7,780 nucleotides of DNA, from the NCBI GenBank assembly GCA_045643885.1, contig JAZRFY010000028.1, positions 1 to 7,780 of the forward strand, given 5' to 3'. The first letter of the stretch is position 1; the number at the start of each line of letters is the position of its first letter. Shown in pieces: positions 1 through 6,345 of this stretch. The stretch comes from RGIG4608 sp045643885 (GTDB taxonomy: Bacteria; Bacillota; Clostridia; Oscillospirales; CAG-272). A model generated the notes under the pieces. It saw nothing but the letters and a program-made list of their open reading frames with translations, had not been told where the DNA came from and did no database searches. A program made the translations under genes and the position numbers.

Positions 1-1222
1 AGAAGAAGGCTACACAGCATTCAACAAGTGCGAGGTTTGTGGCGAAATCGAAGGCAAGGAAACACTTGACAAGGTAGATCACACAATGGAAGACGTTGAA
101 GGCAAGCCTGCATCTTGCGAAGAAGACGGCTACACAGCACATAAGGTATGCACAGTATGTGGTGCTGAAGAGGGCAAGGAACCCATCGTTATTGGCGGAC
201 ATGCTGATACAAACGGAGATTTCCTTTGCGATAACAATTGTGGTAAGGTTATTGAGCCTGAAGCGGATTCCACACTTACTCTTGAGCAGGCAAATGCTCT
301 TGGTCTTCTTGTAACAACAACACAGAACAAGTACTATGTTACAGGTACAGTTAAGAACGTTGCTAACACATTCAACGGCAACATCTACATTACAAACGGA
401 ACAACAACATTCTATATCTACGGTACAAAGAGTGCAGACGGTACTGTTGCATACAACAAGTTTGAAACTCCCGTTTACGACGGTGACACAGTAGTTATGT
501 ACGGTTACATCTCTCTTTACGAGGGTGCAGCTCAGATGAAGGATGCTTGGATGACTTCTTGCACACACGAGCACTCCTACTCCGAGGCAACTTGCGAAAA
601 GCTTGCAACTTGCTCTTGCGGTCTTACAACAGGTGACCTTGCGGATCACGACTATAAGGACGGTATGTGCACAGTATGTAATGCTATCGACCCCAACTTC
701 GAGGGTGAGCTTACAGTAACTGTTAGTAAGGCAGACTTCAATACAATTCCTGATGCAAAAACAACATACACAACATATACAACAACAGACGGTTGGACAG
801 CAACTAACAGCTGTGTTCTTAAGGGTGGAACTACTGACGCTAACCCCGCATTCATCTTCCTTGGTGACGCAACAACAAGAGCTATTACTCTTAACGGTAA
901 CACAACAAAGCTTGGTAAGCTTGTTTCTCCCACACTTGCAAACGGTATTTCCAAGCTTTCATTTAAGTACGGTCATGCTTATACCGATAAGAATGGTGTA
1001 GATATCACGATCAATATCATTCAGAACGGTGCAGTTGTTGCTACATATCGTCTTGACAACGATCAAGTAACACAGAAGACTGCATATGAATTCACATGGA
1101 CACTTACTGAAGAGGTTACAGGTGATTTCACAATCGAAATCGTTAATAACGGTCCTTCCGGTGCTTCATCCGGTAACAAGGATAGAGTATCCATCTGGGA
1201 TCTTGAATGGGTTTCTAACTGA
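1..1222 (+). CDS. 3' part of exported Cys-rich repeat surface protein (5' truncated)
   Basis: The reading frame is open from base 2 to the TGA at 1220-1222 and runs off the left edge, so the true start and any signal peptide are not visible; an internal ATG at 86 is not a credible start because the repeat pattern extends upstream of it. 406 residues are visible. Residues 1-65 hold two copies of a ~40-residue repeat (GYTA..KC.VCGxxEGKE), followed by a TSP3-like acidic loop (DTNGD..CD). Residues ~89-187 look like an OB-fold module (YYVTGTVKNV...IYITNG...GDTVVMYGYI). A degenerate Cys cluster follows at ~187-227, then a ~170-residue beta-rich module ending in WDLEWVSN. There is no LPXTG motif, C-terminal membrane segment or dockerin, so any anchoring must be N-terminal. 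Function is unknown; a secreted or surface, possibly ligand-binding, protein is inferred. The ORF is certain, the domain calls are by eye. Confidence 0.85.
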   Translation, partial: EEGYTAFNKCEVCGEIEGKETLDKVDHTMEDVEGKPASCEEDGYTAHKVCTVCGAEEGKEPIVIGGHADTNGDFLCDNNCGKVIEPEADSTLTLEQANALGLLVTTTQNKYYVTGTVKNVANTFNGNIYITNGTTTFYIYGTKSADGTVAYNKFETPVYDGDTVVMYGYISLYEGAAQMKDAWMTSCTHEHSYSEATCEKLATCSCGLTTGDLADHDYKDGMCTVCNAIDPNFEGELTVTVSKADFNTIPDAKTTYTTYTTTDGWTATNSCVLKGGTTDANPAFIFLGDATTRAITLNGNTTKLGKLVSPTLANGISKLSFKYGHAYTDKNGVDITINIIQNGAVVATYRLDNDQVTQKTAYEFTWTLTEEVTGDFTIEIVNNGPSGASSGNKDRVSIWDLEWVSN

Positions 1223-1251
1223 TCAAAAGAAATTTCAATAATATAAAAACG

Positions 1252-1279
1252 GCACGCGTCATATGACGCGTGCTTTTTT
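1252..1279 (+). terminator. Rho-independent terminator of the surface-protein gene
   Basis: A perfect inverted repeat, left arm GCACGCGTCAT (1252-1262) and right arm ATGACGCGTGC (1263-1273), is followed by six T (1274-1279) and preceded by AAAAAC. It lies 30 bp after the stop codon of the upstream gene. The arms abut, so the innermost bases form the loop of the RNA hairpin. Confidence 0.92.
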
Positions 1280-1298
1280 ATGCCGGATATTATCTCTC

Positions 1299-1327
1299 TT
1301 GACAAAATATCACACATGGTGTACAAT
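1299..1327 (+). promoter_or_regulatory. Sigma-A type promoter for the PH-domain gene
   Basis: A perfect -35 box TTGACA (1299-1304) and a -10 box TACAAT (1322-1327) are separated by exactly 17 bp. Transcription would start near 1334, giving a short leader that carries AGGAGG at 1346-1351, 8 bp before the ATG at 1360. Confidence 0.85.
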
Positions 1328-1359
1328 TTAATCACTAAATGTTTTAGGAGGAATTTTTT

Positions 1360-1740
1360 ATGATCGATTTTACTCAAAACGGTTTGTTTGCAAGATTGAA
1401 AAAGGTAGATAACAAGGCTTTTGGCAACGTTATTGACGATTTTATGATTGATGATGAAGAAATTGTCGGCACATATCAGGGTGTTCGTGACGGAGTTGTG
1501 TTTACAAACAAGAGGATCATTGCCATCAATGTTCAGGGCATTACAGGAAAGAAAAAGGATTTCACCTGCATTCCCTACAGCAAGATTACAACGTTTTCTC
1601 TTGAAACTGCAGGATTTTTTGACTTTGATGCCGAAATGGAGATCTATATTTCCGCAGTTGGTAAGATCAGATTTGAATTTACAGGCACTACCGACGTAAA
1701 GCAGATTTGCAAGATCATCTCTACCTACGCGTTGAAATAA
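1360..1740 (+). CDS. Bacterial PH-domain protein (bPH_1 / DUF1696-like)
   Basis: A 126-residue protein with ATG at 1360 behind a strong AGGAGG site. It resembles the bacterial pleckstrin-homology family once called DUF1696 along nearly its whole length: the VRDGVVFTNKRII strand pair (42-54), the GITGKK turn (60-65), IPYSKI (71-76) and SLETAG (80-85), then an acidic strand FDFDAEMEIYIS and a closing helix DVKQICKIISTYAL. These proteins are single-domain and cytosolic, form ring-like oligomers in solved family members, and have no firmly established cellular role. No membrane segment or signal peptide is present. The gene has its own promoter and terminator and looks monocistronic. The family call is strong; the function remains unknown. 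Confidence 0.9.
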   Translation: MIDFTQNGLFARLKKVDNKAFGNVIDDFMIDDEEIVGTYQGVRDGVVFTNKRIIAINVQGITGKKKDFTCIPYSKITTFSLETAGFFDFDAEMEIYISAVGKIRFEFTGTTDVKQICKIISTYALK

Positions 1741-1747
1741 AACAATA

Positions 1748-1782
1748 AAAAACGTGCTTCGTTTGTTGCGAGGCACGTTTTT
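1748..1782. terminator. Bidirectional terminator between convergent genes
   Basis: The arms AAAAACGTGCTTCG (1748-1761) and CGAGGCACGTTTTT (1769-1782) pair over 14 positions with a single wobble and a 7-nt loop. The A-run and T-run flanks let it work on both strands. It ends the PH-domain gene (stop at 1740) on + and the lipoprotein gene (stop at 1798) on -. Confidence 0.9.
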
Positions 1783-1797
1783 GTTTATTATTGTTTG

Positions 1798-4062
1798 TTA
1801 ATTTATACAATGTCCACAGGGGGTATATCCCGATGTGTTTGTGATATAAACTCTGTTTGAGGATGAGGGCAAATAGCTGCAAGTGGACACGTGGTATACC
1901 TTTGAGGTTGCGTTTGCAATATATGTAACGGTGCTGCCGTTTGTATAGCCTTTCAAGCAACGTCCGCAAGGAGTATATCCTGCGATATTGATAATCCACC
2001 AATAGTTATACATTGTGTTCTGCTTTGATGCAGCGGGTAAGTTGCTACATGTGGGAAGATGGAAAACCTTCGTTTCGGTATTTCCGATAAAGGTGTTTGA
2101 ACTTGAAGAACTACTTGAAGAACCACTTGAAGAAGAACCGCTTGAAGAGCTGCCCGAAGAACCGCTTGATGAGGAGCCACCCGAGGTCATTCCCGAGCCT
2201 GAGCCTGTTGTGTCGGTTGTCCCGTTGGGCAATGTCAAAACTGCGCCGTTGGTTGAGAAAACAATGTTTCCGTTTTTGTCGGTTCTATAAACGCTTGTGC
2301 CTGCATTAGCAAGTCTGGTGAGAGTCGCACTTGTGGGATGACCGTAGGAGTTGCCTGCACCAACGCAGATTACGCCGTAATCGGCATCAACAGCACTAAG
2401 GAAGGCTGCGGTGCTTGAACTTTTACTTCCGTGATGTCCAACCTTCAAAACGTCGCACTTAAGATCATAACCTGAAGATATAAGCTTGGGCTCTACCTTT
2501 TCTCCAACGTCGCCTGTGAACAAGAAACGGAAGTTTCCGTATTCAAGCATAACAACGATTGAGGAGTTGTTTGAATCACCGGAAACAAGCTCTGAATAAA
2601 TAACTGTGAGCGTCAAGTATTCGTATGTATATACCGTCCCCTTGCTTGGCTGCTTTGCTGTCAAGCCTTCGCTCTTTATTGCGGAGGTGAAGTTTTTATA
2701 TGCGGCTGTTGTTTTGCTTGTGTCTTTTGAAATCCAAACCTCTTCAACCACATAGTCCTTAAGAACTTGAGTCAAGCCGCCACAGTGGTCGGCGTCGGGA
2801 TGTGTGTTGATCATCAATTCAATATCGTCAACACTCTGCTTTTTGAGATAGCTTGAAACTGTTGAGCCGTAGCTTGCAGTACCTGCGTCAATAAGGATGT
2901 CGCAATCGTCAACCTTGATAAAAATGCTATCTCCCTGTCCAACGTCTATGTAATTTACATAGAGTGTTTCATAGGTAGTGGGAGTTGAAGAAAGCTTGTC
3001 GCCCTCTGTTGTGCCACAAACTGTGCAAGTTTTGGGAGCGCTTTCTGTCGCGTCCTTCCAACTGTGTCCAAGAGCGTCAAGATAATCGGAAACATAGCTG
3101 TAATTACACACAACGCAAACATAGGTTGCATATCCCATGTTTTCGCAAGTGGGAGCTGTTGTCGTGGTGCTATAATTATGCTCAAGTGCGGGTACTTTAT
3201 CTGAAACGTAAGAGCTTGAGCAAGTGGAGCAAGTATAAGTTGTATATCCTTCACTAGCGCAAGTGGGCTCTGTTGTGGAAGATTTATAACTATGTCCAAG
3301 TGCGCTTACAAGATTTGAAACGTAAGAATCATTACACGCAGAGCAGCTGTAGGTCGTATAACCATCACTCTCGCAACTGGGCTTTGTTGTAGAAGTTTTA
3401 TAGCTGTGGCCAAGCGCAGCAACCTTGTTAGAAACGTAAGATTCGTTGCAAGAAGAACAAGTGTAGGTTGTATAACCCTCGCTTGTACAAGTGGGTGCGG
3501 TCACAACGGATGTGTATCCGTGTCCTGAAGCATTAACGTCATCACTAACGTAGGAATCGTTACAAATTTCGCAAACGTAAGTGGTGTACCCGTGATTTTC
3601 GCAAGTGGGAGTTGTGACGATTTCCTTGTAGCTGTGTCCGAGAGCATCAACAATATCTTCGACATGTATTAATCCACAAGCTTTGCAAGTGTAAGTTGTG
3701 CATCCGATGGTTGTACAATCAGGAGGTGTTACCACAACTCCATAATCGTGTCCTTTTGCTTCAACAATGTCTGAAATATAGGAATCACCACAATTTAGGC
3801 AAGTATATGTAGTATACCCCTCGTTGTTACAAGTAGCCTTTGTTACTACCGCTTCATAAACATGTTCCTCGGCGTCGGGTTGTCCGTTTCCGAAATCGTC
3901 GGGCAATTCATCTTCGTCGGGTGTGGGGATGTCGGGTGGAAGCGTGGTCACCTCGGTTGTGCCGTGATTGTGATCTTCACCTTCTCCAAAGCATCCAACA
4001 AAGGAACTTGTGCTTGTAATGAGCAAGATTAAAACTAATATTAGGGCGACTATTTTTTTCAT
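1798..4062 (-). CDS. Predicted lipoprotein with Cys/His repeats, ComEC-type metallo-beta-lactamase domain and two Ada-like Cys modules
   Basis: 754 residues; ATG at 4062 with GGAG (4070-4073) 7 bp upstream. Residues 1-23 form a signal peptide (MKK plus hydrophobic core) ending FVGC, a slightly imperfect lipobox that predicts a lipidated Cys24. An acidic Pro-rich spacer precedes seven 38-residue repeats (67-332), each with HxY, one Cys and a CxxC, plus a shortened eighth. Residues ~365-615 are a metallo-beta-lactamase fold of the ComEC/Rec2 type: IDVGQGDS (372-379), DAG (392-394), HPDADH (421-426), NNSSIV, FTGD (515-518), GHHGS (542-546), GHP (~574-576) and YRTDKNG. All expected metal ligands are present. 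A Ser/Gly linker (~620-655) leads to two modules with HxPTC/HVSTC...GYTPCGxC (~656-704 and ~714-754) resembling the Ada metal-binding domain. In ComEC this fold is linked to DNA-strand degradation. Here an extracellular, possibly nuclease or phosphodiesterase, activity is inferred; the substrate is unknown. It lacks the ComEC membrane channel, so it is not ComEC itself. Confidence 0.93.
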   Translation of the reverse strand: MKKIVALILVLILLITSTSSFVGCFGEGEDHNHGTTEVTTLPPDIPTPDEDELPDDFGNGQPDAEEHVYEAVVTKATCNNEGYTTYTCLNCGDSYISDIVEAKGHDYGVVVTPPDCTTIGCTTYTCKACGLIHVEDIVDALGHSYKEIVTTPTCENHGYTTYVCEICNDSYVSDDVNASGHGYTSVVTAPTCTSEGYTTYTCSSCNESYVSNKVAALGHSYKTSTTKPSCESDGYTTYSCSACNDSYVSNLVSALGHSYKSSTTEPTCASEGYTTYTCSTCSSSYVSDKVPALEHNYSTTTTAPTCENMGYATYVCVVCNYSYVSDYLDALGHSWKDATESAPKTCTVCGTTEGDKLSSTPTTYETLYVNYIDVGQGDSIFIKVDDCDILIDAGTASYGSTVSSYLKKQSVDDIELMINTHPDADHCGGLTQVLKDYVVEEVWISKDTSKTTAAYKNFTSAIKSEGLTAKQPSKGTVYTYEYLTLTVIYSELVSGDSNNSSIVVMLEYGNFRFLFTGDVGEKVEPKLISSGYDLKCDVLKVGHHGSKSSSTAAFLSAVDADYGVICVGAGNSYGHPTSATLTRLANAGTSVYRTDKNGNIVFSTNGAVLTLPNGTTDTTGSGSGMTSGGSSSSGSSGSSSSGSSSSGSSSSSSSSNTFIGNTETKVFHLPTCSNLPAASKQNTMYNYWWIINIAGYTPCGRCLKGYTNGSTVTYIANATSKVYHVSTCSYLPSSSNRVYITNTSGYTPCGHCIN
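2098..2206 (-). repeat. Low-complexity Ser/Gly linker-coding tract
   Basis: On the + strand the tract reads as imperfect short units around CTTGAAGAACC, which code on the - strand for a Ser/Gly linker between the metallo-beta-lactamase domain and the Ada-like modules. The units vary in length by multiples of three, consistent with replication slippage that keeps the frame. Confidence 0.7.
3067..3864 (-). repeat. Seven in-frame 114-bp repeats (38-residue Cys/His module)
   Basis: Seven consecutive 114-bp units inside the lipoprotein gene each encode HxY-x6-P/A-T/D/S-C-x9-C-x2-C followed by SYVSDxVxALG-like residues. All seven keep the His, the lone Cys and the CxxC. Unit 2 has an extra Cys in place of the Tyr of GYTTY, and unit 7 reads GYATY. 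A shortened eighth unit (3001-3066) keeps HSW and CxVC but has lost the first Cys. The DNA copies have diverged while the protein pattern is held, which points to selection on the protein. Confidence 0.9.
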
Positions 4063-4103
4063 AATACTGCTCCATTTTTTGTATTTGGCTCAAAGCCATA
4101 TCT

Positions 4104-4132
4104 ATATTAACATATTTTTATTAAAATTTCAA
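4104..4132 (-). promoter_or_regulatory. Sigma-A type promoter for the lipoprotein gene
   Basis: On the - strand a -35 box TTGAAA (4132-4127) and a -10 box TAATAT (4109-4104) are separated by exactly 17 bp. Transcription would start near 4097, giving a leader of about 35 nt before the ATG at 4062. Confidence 0.75.
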
Positions 4133-4176
4133 GTGAATAACTCCGTTTTGTGTCAAAAAGTGCTTGAGTTTGCAAT

Positions 4177-4210
4177 AAAAAAGACGAGTTTTCTCCGACT
4201 CGTCTTTTTT
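4177..4210 (-). terminator. Rho-independent terminator of the exonuclease gene, probably bidirectional
   Basis: A perfect 13-bp stem, AAAAAAGACGAGT (4177-4189) with ACTCGTCTTTTTT (4198-4210), has an 8-nt loop. On the - strand it lies 11 bp after the stop of the exonuclease gene and ends in a T-run. It isolates that gene from the lipoprotein promoter at 4104-4132. Confidence 0.92.
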
Positions 4211-4221
4211 ATGTGATTTCA

Positions 4222-5304
4222 TTAATCAACGTAATAATTGGGGAAAAGTCTTTCCCAAACCTTGCGGCAACCGTAGGTGTCGGCAATGGATGAGTGAGCA
4301 ACGCCCTCCCATTCGATGCCAAAGCAAGCCATTGCGTCAGTAAGACTTGCATGAACGAGCTCAGGATGATTTTCGTGCATGTATCTTACGTACTCAAATG
4401 CGCAGCATCTGATTTTTGACTTGAGAGCCGCCTGCTCTTCGGCAGTTTCGTAGATGTGACGGATGTGGCTGTAGTCAGTTGACACACCGTATGCGATGAT
4501 GTTGTCAGCTCCTGCAAAAATTTCCTTGATCTGAGGGATAAGCTCCTCAAGTGTGGGAGAGTTTTGCACCATTTCGGGAGTGATGCCGTGAATCTTTTCG
4601 GTCTTCTTCCACTTCTGAGTATGTGTGGGCTTGACAAAGGTGTTCATGATGAGCTTTCCTGTGCCGTCAACGATTGAGATTGAGATGATCTCGTCTCTGT
4701 CGTAGAAGCCTGTAAGCTCGAGGTCGAAGAAAAGAACTCTATCTCTCTTCATGTTGAAGGACTGAGCGCGGTAAGCGTTACCGATCTCGCGTCTTTCGGC
4801 AAGGTCGATGGCGTAGCAGTGCTCGCAGAGCTTTTTCTTGTAGCGGATGTGCTTTCCGCATTTAACGCACATAAGGGGCTGACGGATGCAGGTCTTCTTG
4901 TCATAGAAATAAACCTTTGTGCCGTCCTTTTTAAGTGAAAATCCAACGGGCTCTTCAACTGCTTCATAGTGAAGCTGGCTGAGTCTTTCCTTGGAGAAAA
5001 AGCCGTAGGATGCGGCGCGACGGGTGCTCATCCTGTCGATCACTGTGCCGCTGGGAAGAACTTCAGTTTGTTCCTTCTGGTAACTGAAGTGCCAGTCGTC
5101 GATCTCCGCTTCTTCGAGCGTGTCGGGACTGAAATAGAAGATTACGCTCTCGTCGTCATTTTCACGGAACGCGCAGGGGAGTGCAGTTGATTTGAGGTGG
5201 AATTTTTTTAATTCTGCTCTTGTAAGATACTGCTTTGCCTTTGCTGCCTCTTCTGTAATAGATGAGATTATTACGCCTGGGCGTAACTGCAATGTTGTTC
5301 TCAA
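4222..5304 (-). CDS. Zinc-ribbon protein with C-terminal DEDDh (DnaQ-like) 3'-5' exonuclease domain
   Basis: 360 residues. The start is TTG at 5304, chosen because the frame has no ATG before residue 92 and CGGAGA lies 7 bp upstream of the TTG. Residues 1-~135 are an N-terminal domain I do not recognise. A zinc ribbon follows (C146-x2-C149...C160-x2-C163). Residues ~188-355 are a DEDDh exonuclease domain: ExoI FFDLELTG with D194 and E196, the family-typical KIHGIT (237-242), ExoII NIIAYGVSTDYSHI with D277, and ExoIII HSSIAD with H337 and D342. The catalytic set is therefore complete and activity on DNA or RNA 3' ends, with two divalent metals, is expected. The size and architecture differ from DNA polymerase III epsilon and from typical RNase T or oligoribonuclease. 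It has its own promoter and terminator, so neighbours give no clue. The role in repair, RNA processing or nucleotide sensing is undetermined. Confidence 0.9.
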   Translation of the reverse strand: MRTTLQLRPGVIISSITEEAAKAKQYLTRAELKKFHLKSTALPCAFRENDDESVIFYFSPDTLEEAEIDDWHFSYQKEQTEVLPSGTVIDRMSTRRAASYGFFSKERLSQLHYEAVEEPVGFSLKKDGTKVYFYDKKTCIRQPLMCVKCGKHIRYKKKLCEHCYAIDLAERREIGNAYRAQSFNMKRDRVLFFDLELTGFYDRDEIISISIVDGTGKLIMNTFVKPTHTQKWKKTEKIHGITPEMVQNSPTLEELIPQIKEIFAGADNIIAYGVSTDYSHIRHIYETAEEQAALKSKIRCCAFEYVRYMHENHPELVHASLTDAMACFGIEWEGVAHSSIADTYGCRKVWERLFPNYYVD

Positions 5305-5311
5305 AATAGAT

Positions 5312-5315
5312 CTCC
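5312..5315 (-). promoter_or_regulatory. Ribosome binding site supporting the TTG start of the exonuclease gene
   Basis: GGAG on the - strand (within CGGAGA, 5316-5311) sits 7 bp upstream of TTG at 5304-5302. No in-frame ATG or GTG near it offers a better start, so this site decides the start call. Confidence 0.75.
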
Positions 5316-5325
5316 GTATATATAA

Positions 5326-5343
5326 AAATTTGATATCAAATTT
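5326..5343. repeat. 18-bp perfect palindrome in the exonuclease leader
   Basis: AAATTTGATATCAAATTT is perfectly self-complementary. It lies about 20-37 nt downstream of the predicted - strand transcription start and just upstream of the ribosome binding site. It could be a repressor operator, a leader RNA hairpin, or an AT-rich chance palindrome. Confidence 0.55.
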
Positions 5344-5369
5344 ATGTAACTGTTAAAACACTAAAAGTC

Positions 5370-5398
5370 AGTATATCACAAAATCGCATCTTTTTCAA
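5370..5398 (-). promoter_or_regulatory. Sigma-A type promoter for the exonuclease gene
   Basis: On the - strand a -35 box TTGAAA (5398-5393) and a -10 box TATACT (5375-5370) are separated by exactly 17 bp. Transcription would start near 5363, giving a leader of about 59 nt that contains the 18-bp palindrome at 5326-5343. Confidence 0.78.
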
Positions 5399-5525
5399 GA
5401 TGTTTATAAAAGATTTATAAAAAAATAGGCTTGGTGTCGATAAATCTTGCAAAAAAATCGATATAAGCAGCTCCACCTCCCTACGGTTTTGTATTCGCGA
5501 TTAAGAAAAATTCTTAAAAACCTTA
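5399..5525. other. Core of the 318-bp divergent intergenic region
   Basis: Between the two outward-facing promoters I see no credible gene. The stretch is AT-rich. It contains a repeated TCGAT motif (5438-5461 area), a C-rich patch CTCCACCTCCCTACGG (5471-5486) that reads GGGAGGTGG on the - strand, and an inverted repeat at 5501-5517. It probably holds regulatory sites for one or both flanking genes. Confidence 0.5.
5501..5517. promoter_or_regulatory. Inverted repeat upstream of the nagB promoter, possible operator
   Basis: TTAAGAA-N3-TTCTTAA is a perfect 7-bp dyad separated by AAA. It ends 8 bp before the nagB -35 box, a typical place for a regulator site. It is not a match I recognise to a known NagR/DasR (GntR-family) operator, and AT-rich DNA makes chance dyads common. 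Confidence 0.35.
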
Positions 5526-5554
5526 TTGCAATTATTTAAAAAATTTGATATAAT
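5526..5554 (+). promoter_or_regulatory. Sigma-A type promoter for nagB
   Basis: A -35 box TTGCAA (5526-5531) and a perfect -10 box TATAAT (5549-5554) are separated by exactly 17 bp. Transcription would start near 5561. The leader of about 62 nt contains a small hairpin GCGT-TGAAT-ACGC (5565-5577) and ends with AAGGAGG (5609-5615), 7 bp before the ATG. Confidence 0.85.
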
Positions 5555-5622
5555 AATTTTTAGATGCGTTGAATACGCTTTATATGAATAAAAATACTTT
5601 TATATAAGAAGGAGGCTTTATT

Positions 5623-6345
5623 ATGAAGATAATTAAGGTCAAAAATTATGAAGAAATGAGTGAAGAGGCCTTCAAGGTTATCCTTGAGGTGGTTAAAAAC
5701 AAGCCCGATGCAGTTTTGGGACTTGCAACAGGCTCCACTCCCCTCGGACTCTATGCGAAAATGATAGAGGATCACAAAAACAACGGCACTTCCTATGCTC
5801 AGTGTCGTTCCGTCAACCTCGACGAATACGTTGGTCTTGACGTAAACAGTGATCAGAGCTACGTTTATTTCATGAGAGAAAATCTTTTCAAGAATATCGA
5901 CATCAAGCTTGAAAATACAAATATCGAAAACGGCAAGGCGGACGATAAGGATGCTGAATGTGCTCGTTACAATGCTCTTCTTGACGAGCTTCGTCAGGAT
6001 GTTCAGGTTCTTGGCATCGGCTCAAACGGACACATCGCGTTCAACGAGCCCGGAACTCCATTCGATTCCGTAACTCACGTTGTTGATCTTGCGGAAAGCA
6101 CTATCAAGGATAACTCCCGTCTTTTCAACTCCATCGACGAGGTTCCTCGTCAGGCGTTTACAATGGGGCTTTCCAACATTATGAATGCAAAGAAGATCGT
6201 TATCCTCGCAAACGGAGCAGGCAAGTCATATGCTATCGGCGAGCTTGTTAACGGTGAGATTCGTGAAGAGGTTCCCGCAACCATCCTTCGCAACCACCCC
6301 GATTGCATCCTCATCTGCGACGAGGCTGCAGGACAGAACATATAA
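5623..6345 (+). CDS. nagB: Glucosamine-6-phosphate deaminase
   Basis: 240 residues, a normal length for the short Gram-positive NagB type; ATG at 5623 follows AAGGAGG. The cytosolic enzyme converts glucosamine-6-phosphate to fructose-6-phosphate and ammonia, feeding amino sugars from peptidoglycan, chitin or host glycans into glycolysis. Signatures seen: the phosphate-binding loop LGLATGSTPLGLY (32-44), VNLDEYVGL (64-72) with the predicted general-base Asp67, and GIGSNGHIAFNEPG (131-144) with His137 and Glu142. The residue before Gly-His is Asn, as in Bacillus NagB, where E. coli has Asp. The C-terminal extension that carries allosteric residues in the E. coli enzyme is absent. No nagA or transporter is adjacent, so this is a stand-alone copy with its own promoter. 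The family and function call is secure. Confidence 0.97.
   Translation: MKIIKVKNYEEMSEEAFKVILEVVKNKPDAVLGLATGSTPLGLYAKMIEDHKNNGTSYAQCRSVNLDEYVGLDVNSDQSYVYFMRENLFKNIDIKLENTNIENGKADDKDAECARYNALLDELRQDVQVLGIGSNGHIAFNEPGTPFDSVTHVVDLAESTIKDNSRLFNSIDEVPRQAFTMGLSNIMNAKKIVILANGAGKSYAIGELVNGEIREEVPATILRNHPDCILICDEAAGQNI

Noticed and set aside
1063..1776. Long open frame on the - strand (237 codons) opposite the PH-domain gene
   Set aside because: It runs antisense to two well-supported genes and two transcription signals, its translation has no recognisable family pattern, and the + strand PH-domain match is clear.
2015..2290. Open frame on + coding a Glu/Leu/Pro-rich repeat
   Set aside because: It is the antisense reading of the Ser/Gly linker of the lipoprotein; low-complexity codons create a spurious open frame.
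3001..3864. Regularly spaced repeats resembling a CRISPR array or satellite
   Set aside because: The 114-bp period is a multiple of three, lies fully within one reading frame, the copies are diverged, and there is no constant repeat with unique spacers.
1798..4062. Calling this gene comEC
   Set aside because: The metallo-beta-lactamase domain is ComEC-type, but the competence membrane channel and OB domain are missing and the protein is an exported lipoprotein with other modules.
5342..5476. 44-codon - strand frame starting GTG behind GGGAGG in the divergent intergenic region
   Set aside because: The purine-rich site touches the GTG with no proper spacing, no promoter lies upstream, and the exonuclease promoter sits inside the frame. 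The composition looks like AT-rich noise.
6340..6345. TATAAT at the end of nagB as a promoter for hslO
   Set aside because: It spans the last codon and stop of nagB and has no -35-like sequence 16-18 bp upstream.
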